NCBI RefSeq assembly: GCF_905475395.1
Contig: NC_058339.1
Span: 93,072,520-93,136,519 of the forward strand
Source of the DNA: Chrysoperla carnea
Taxonomy: Eukaryota; Arthropoda; Insecta; Neuroptera; Chrysopidae
Direction: 5' to 3'
DNA length: 64,000 bases
Positions 59,098 through 64,000 of this stretch are shown piece by piece. Both the position numbers and the translations under genes were made by a program. Each line of letters opens with the position of its first letter. Within the stretch, counting starts at the first letter, position 1. The notes under the pieces are model-generated. The model was not told the origin of the DNA. It saw only the letters and a list, made by a program, of their open reading frames with translations, and ran no database searches.

Positions 59098-59944
59098 TAG
59101 AGAGAATTGGTATGTAAATATATTTATGAATTCGTTCGTATTGATAAAATGAATATGACGTATTAATAAAATGAATAAAAAAGTAGTATAAGATGAAATG
59201 TTTCTTAGAACAAATAATCTTTGATCTATTTATTGAATTCAAGTATCAGAATCAGTTGATGCGTAAAAATGTTCTTTTTACTGTAAGAATGAATTTCTTA
59301 GAAGAATTTTTGCTAAAACATCCATCAGTAATTTAGCATCCGAGTATTTGTAATTCCATTCTACATCTAGAGGCAGAGAAGAGTTAGTTATCACCAATAA
59401 TAATCAATAAAATATACCTACTTATAAGTCAAATAAAAATGAATGCTTGTTTTATTATTAATTATTAAATTATTACCTGTAAATAATTTATTTTTACAAA
59501 TACATACAACTTGTTTTTAATTGAAGAACTATTAAAAATAAATTATGTAGGTAAAATAAAATAGACTCAAAATAATTATAATACAACATATAAAAATTTA
59601 TTAAAATCAATGAATTCATATTTGATAATTAATTCAAAATATACATAAAAATAATATTTATATAGGTATCTATCTATCTATCTATAAAACTGTGTTTGCA
59701 TCTTGATGCGCGTTGCATTCATTAGGTATTATAATAATAATTAATTAATTAATATAAAGGCCTGGCCATATGTTTACAAAATACTAGCTAATTAACTAAA
59801 GGCACATCGATTCAATCAATAATAACATCAAATACTTTATATAAAACAATGGCTTAAATAAATTCTCTTCAAAATTCATTCAATTCTACAGGCCGTATCT
59901 CAAAATCGTCCAATTTTGCCGAGGATGCTAGCAGTCGTCATCCG
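59098..59944. other. AT-rich intergenic DNA
   Basis: A (TATC)n run occurs at 59669-59686; otherwise no feature. Confidence 0.4.
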
Positions 59945-60160
59945 ATTTAGAAGATTATCGCCTATTTTTCGGTTGTTTTGGGTACGGAACGCTAAACTCG
60001 TACTTGAAACAAAGCTAAGAACACTCCCCATTAAATTACCTTTCAAAAGAAACAAAAGAACCAAATGGGTACATCCGTTTCGGTGATACGATACCACAGA
60101 CAGACACACATAGCGGTGACAAACTTATAACACTTCTATTATTTGGTTCGGGGGGTTAGA
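59945..60160 (-). repeat. dispersed repeat I, copy 3
   Basis: The minus strand reads CCCCGAACC, AAGTGTTATAAGTTTGTCAC, TGTGTCTGTCTGTGG, AACGGATG and GTGTTCTTAGCTTTGTTTCA, matching 44690-44940. Confidence 0.65.
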
Positions 60161-61381
60161 AACTGCTCGTTTCAGAATTGAGTATAAAGAATTCCGTCTA
60201 TTTCACTCTCGAAACAATTGGACCATTTTGAGTATATCCTGTATTTTTCACATACCCTGTATAAACTTACTTCAAAATAAAATATTTTCAAGCATATTTC
60301 ATATTAAGTCCATGGAAGAAAACCATTTTGATTTAATATTTATTAGAAAAGTCTTTAAAAATGGAAAACCGAGAACAACAAAATATACTCAAGCAAAGTA
60401 TTAAAAAAAACATTTTTTAACACGAAATTTCTAACAACTTTATCTTAGCGAAAAATCATCGAATTTGAAACCGCAATAGCTAGATATTCCAGTTCCAAAT
60501 TCGATAATTTTCCACAGAAATACAGTTGTCAGAAATTTTGGTAAGAAGAGTATATTGAGAAAAGAGTTAAAATTTTTCTACCAAAATATAATTCTTTGGA
60601 AAAATGATTAAAATTACTGAGCTACAAATAAAAAATATATCATTTAGAAAAAAAAAAAACATGGCAAATTTTATCTTTATGTACAAGTTTTTAAAAAAAA
60701 TCGACTTTTATACAAGTCGTAACAAATTTATAAATCTATGAATTATTCAAATTTTTGCTTTTAAAAGTAATTATACCCGATTTCCTAATTTTAGTTAGTA
60801 AAATCTTTTAAGGAGTAAACAACTTGAATGGAAGCCTGGTTAACGGGGAAGTACTGAAATCGAGCACAACAATTATGGAGTGTAGAGTTAAAGAGAATCA
60901 TCTTTGTATATAAAAAATACAGACTGAAAGCACTGTAGCAAAAGTGTTAAAAAGAAAGTAATAAGAGTAAGATAAAGATCTAAACAAATTGTTAGAGAAG
61001 GATAAAGAATTTCACATCAAACACGTTGTTGCTACAAAAGCGCCATTCAGGTCAATTTCAGAACTGTTTTTTAAGATTGTTCTCCTTACCTCTACCCTTC
61101 TTAATAACAATTTAGAATAACAAAACAAATGCAAGAACAGGCCATTATTAATGCTAAATTCGATGTAAAATGGTATCTAGAAACACTTTTTGACCCAATG
61201 CGTTAAATAACAGGATCTAAAGCCTGATAAAAACTGTTATTTATTCAGAATTTAATATATTTGAAGGAAATAATCGCAATTTGATCATAAAAAGTTTTCC
61301 TGTCACGTTAACGACAAATTGTTCGAATATCGATGTATTCTTTTTTAACGTTTTCTATTATTTAAGAGTTACATAACGTAC
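60161..61381. other. intergenic DNA
   Basis: No exon or named repeat recognised. Confidence 0.4.
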
Positions 61382-61634
61382 TTAAGGTAGTAGAGCAGTA
61401 TCGAAACGGGAAACAGTTGTCAAATCATTAATCAACAATCTTTTTTAGTCGACGTCAAAGCCCTCCTGCTGTTCTTAAACAGCTCCAAATGGTTCATGGA
61501 GTAGTGGTCGGGGATAGGCCAACCCATTTACGGTATCACAACGGACCCTATCGTCTAAGTGTGTCCCACCCCAGGACAGCCACTCTAACCTAACCTAACC
61601 TCAACCTCGATACTGCTCTGCCATACTACCTTAA
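61382..61634. mobile_element. TTAAGGTAGTA-ended inverted-repeat element with nested LINE tail
   Basis: The left end TTAAGGTAGTAGAGCAGTAT (then CGA) and the right end (minus strand) TTAAGGTAGTATGGCAGAGC (then AGTATCGA) are inverted termini, differing by a short insertion. The 253 bases between are mostly a retrotransposon 3' end. The TTAAGG start groups it with the elements at 41990 and 38907. Confidence 0.6.
61447..61606 (+). mobile_element. 3' end of a Jockey/R1-type retrotransposon
   Basis: The plus strand carries the last codons (ALLLFLNSSKWFME and a TAG stop) and then a 3' UTR ending in CTAACCTAACCTAACC, a simple tail typical of such elements. The first 45 bases duplicate the end of the fragment at 58647-58910. 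Confidence 0.7.
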
Positions 61635-61790
61635 AAATAAATGAGTTGACCATAAGCAGAAATGCACTTTGATAATAATTATGGTACAGATCTAATATTC
61701 CATAATAAAGCTGACTATTTATTTATTTATTTATTTTTTTGGCAAATGGTTGGTTAAGTTGTTTTAAATCTTAAGTGAATAATACTTAAT

Positions 61791-62010
61791 TTTAATTCTT
61801 AAGTGTGACTAACACATGATTTAAGTGTGACTGTGACCCTTTATCAAATTCAAGGACACACAGCTGTCTCTGTCTTGCCGCTGTAGCGCGCTTCTCATGA
61901 AATAATTCAAAATTTTGCCCAACAAGACGCCCCAAAACTGTGTTTATTGTGATCAAGGAACAAAAAATGAACATTCATCGTACTTGCTCAAATAGCCGAA
62001 CCACTTTTAA
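61791..62010. repeat. repeat scrap related to repeat E
   Basis: The end (ATGAACATTCATCGTACTTG, then GCCGAACCACTTTTAAA) matches 46272-46316. The preceding GC-richer part (CTGTCTCTGTCTTGCCGCTG) has no frame of interest. Confidence 0.45.
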
Positions 62011-62338
62011 ACAACAAATTCATGACTATAAAATTTTAGTATTTAAAAAAGCTGGTAAGCACGACTTGTAACAGCAGCTTTTAAAATTTCTAATCATTCT
62101 GAAATGATTGTGAAATACTACGCTGGCTCCTAGACCTTAAAAATACTTTTTCTATATAAAATTTTTAACAAAAAAATTAGAAAAAAAAAATTATTAATAA
62201 TTTTAAGTCGATGTGTGTTTTTTTCGTTTAATAGAAAAAATTAAACGCGCGAATTAATCGCACGTCATCTAAGTAAAAAGAAAAGTTAATAGTAAGTAAT
62301 AAAACTTGTGGTGGACGATCAGGAGAGGGAGGGGGGCG

Positions 62339-64000
62339 TTAATTGTGATCATCGTTGTTGGTATTACGTGATTGTGACTGTTGTTGCGGTTGTGAGCGTT
62401 GTAATCGTTCAGGATGAGAACATGCTAAATGTGAAAAATCTCGTACAACATCATTAAATGTATCATCACCAGTTCCACCCATTTCTGAATCTTTCATTTC
62501 TTCATTTAATCGTCCTAAGCGTAACCTAAAATCAAGTGAAAATAAACAATTTACTTTTTTTTAAAATGGGTCCTATAAACACGTTACAAAAAGTTTCATT
62601 AAAATCGGTGCTGTTTCCTTACTTTTCCACTTTCGACACTTTTTTCCGGCTTATTCATTCTATTATTAAGGTTATTCGATACATTTAAGATCTGAGACAA
62701 GTACTTACAAAGTAACAATATCAGCATTCGCTTGTTTCACAGCAATATCCAATGGTTCAATACCATGGCAATCTTTTAGATGTTGATTGGCACGATGTTT
62801 TAACAACAAACAAACTTGAGCGGTGTTTCCTAATTCCGTAGCTAAATGTAACGGTGTCCTACCATCCACATCCGTTATATTAATTTTGGCACCATTTAAT
62901 AACAAATATTCACAAGACATTACTGAACCACTAAATATTGCTTGATGTAAAGCGTTACGTCCATGGTCGTCAGCATTTGTCCATAATTTATCCGCTCCAA
63001 ATGAGAATGCCTCACACATTATTGGTAAATTATGGGCAGCAGCCGCTTTATATAGTAATAAATTTGGATCTAATTTTGAAATATCTTCTTCATCTGTAAA
63101 AAAAAAAGTGAGTTTAATCTTGCCCGCCAGGTTATTGTCAGTTTTAAATAATAGATGCTTTGTCTGTTGTGCTCTTCAGAACAAAAAATGAGGTTATATT
63201 CGATGAACTTACCAACAAGTTCATCATCTTCACCGCCAGTTGAATCTTGATCACTGCTCAAATCAATTGGATCAGCTAATATTGGTTGTTGTTGAAAATC
63301 ACAGCCAAATAACAAAATATCATTAGATCGTTGTATTCGAGCCTGATCAGCGTCATCTTCAGTCTGACCTGGTGATGTTGTCGTCTCGTCCATACTCCGT
63401 TCTGAATGTTCGGATACATTATTCACAGATATACCCGATTCCGATTTAGAATCGTCTTCATCATCACCATCATCTCCATGATTCGGCCTGGTTTTATCAT
63501 CTTTAATTTTTTGTAATGTGGTTAGATTTGCATGGGATGATTGACGTGATGATAATTTCTTATCACGACTCTTTGGTCGACGTCGTAATTTTCGTACACT
63601 CCATTTTTTAATTGACATACTACCACGAGACGCACGCGATTGACCTTCATTTGATGTCATTTGTGTAATTGATTTTAAATCTTTTACAAATTTCTTTTCA
63701 ACATATTTCGCTTTTATCCAATTTTCCCGTACATTCCTGTATAATAAGAATAATAATCTTAGTTTAAATAAAAATGTTGAGGAATTCATTGAAATATATA
63801 ACATTTTATTTGTCCTTAACTGTATACATAATACCAGTACAGTTTAGGACAAATTTAAAGTTAAGTTTTATACGTACTATTATTTAACTTACCCCGAACA
63901 TTTGGTGGCAGACGGTCGAGTAAAATCTGGTGGCACATTAGCTTCGTATATTTTATTAACAATTGTATTACCTAATTCTGCCATAACTTTAACAATTTCT
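62339..64000 (-). CDS. CenB1A: ACAP-type ArfGAP with ankyrin repeats, 3' part (four exons)
   Basis: Exons: 64000-63893 (5' end outside the window), 63736-63213, 63093-62709 and 62525-62339. Each intron is GT-AG (156, 119 and 183 bases, phases 2, 1, 2). The joined frame is open for 400 residues. The first exon encodes VMAELGNTIVNKIYEANV and PPDFTRPSAT, the end of an ArfGAP domain. Exon 2 opens NVRENWIKAKYVEKKFV, standard for ACAPs, then a long basic, Ser/Asp/Glu-rich linker. Exon 3 carries three ankyrin repeats (NALHQAIFSGS, GRTPLHLATELGN, IEPLDIAVKQANADIVTLL). The last exon ends RLNEEMKDSEMGGTGDDTFN and DVVRDFSHLA, the conserved ACAP C-terminus, plus a Gln/Asn-rich tail. ACAPs hydrolyse Arf6-GTP at membranes during recycling and actin changes. 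BAR, PH and the Arg-finger part lie outside the window. Confidence 0.93.

Noticed and set aside
61601-61606. CTAACCTAACCTAACC as an interstitial telomere repeat
   Set aside because: The insect telomere unit is usually TTAGG. The tract directly follows a retrotransposon stop codon and 3' UTR, so it is better explained as the element's simple 3' tail.

Overview
The window looks like nuclear DNA of an insect. It is very AT-rich, has spliced genes with GT-AG introns, carries a cluster of ZAD-type C2H2 zinc-finger genes (a family expanded in insects), and is littered with short mobile-element copies typical of arthropod genomes. I cannot name the order or species from sequence alone. No bacterial features (operons, ribosome binding sites, CRISPR) are present.

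Left part, 1-9.5 kb: a three-exon minus-strand gene (4340-9474) that encodes a small secreted cysteine-rich protein of about 119 residues. Its exons are too short to stand out as open frames; I assembled it from splice signals and matching phases. Its introns hold a fossil mariner transposase tail, an internally duplicated non-LTR retrotransposon fragment, and a 51-bp tandem repeat beside exon 1.

Middle, 9.5-48.2 kb: about 39 kb in which I find no convincing host gene. It holds many short repeats: two Helitron-like families (A|TC start, CTAG|T end), a 640-bp family with TTAAGGATGTATGAGCA ends, a 370-bp nearly palindromic element, several other dispersed repeats, a retrotransposon RNase H tail at 36 kb, and three long perfect hairpins.

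48.2-59.1 kb: four related ZAD zinc-finger genes, here called A (minus), B (minus), C (plus) and D (plus). Each has a short first exon carrying the first half of the ZAD and a long second exon with the second half, an acidic/basic linker and 7-10 zinc fingers. The order shows repeated duplication, inversion and sequence exchange. A and C share finger type and 3' flank. B has an A/C-like N-terminus on a D-like finger array. B and C are head to head. C has lost two fingers by an in-register deletion, and B has lost its last finger by a pair of compensating deletions. A 12-copy hairpin minisatellite lies between C and D, inverted repeats flank D, and copies of one repeat in opposite orientation bracket the cluster.

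59-64 kb: more repeat debris, then the 3' half of an ACAP-type ArfGAP gene (Drosophila CenB1A relative) on the minus strand. It covers four exons with the end of the ArfGAP domain, a charged linker, three ankyrin repeats and the conserved C-terminus; its 5' part lies beyond the window.

The four zinc-finger genes are probably nuclear DNA-binding factors and evolve as a group. The secreted protein and the ArfGAP have no visible functional link to them.
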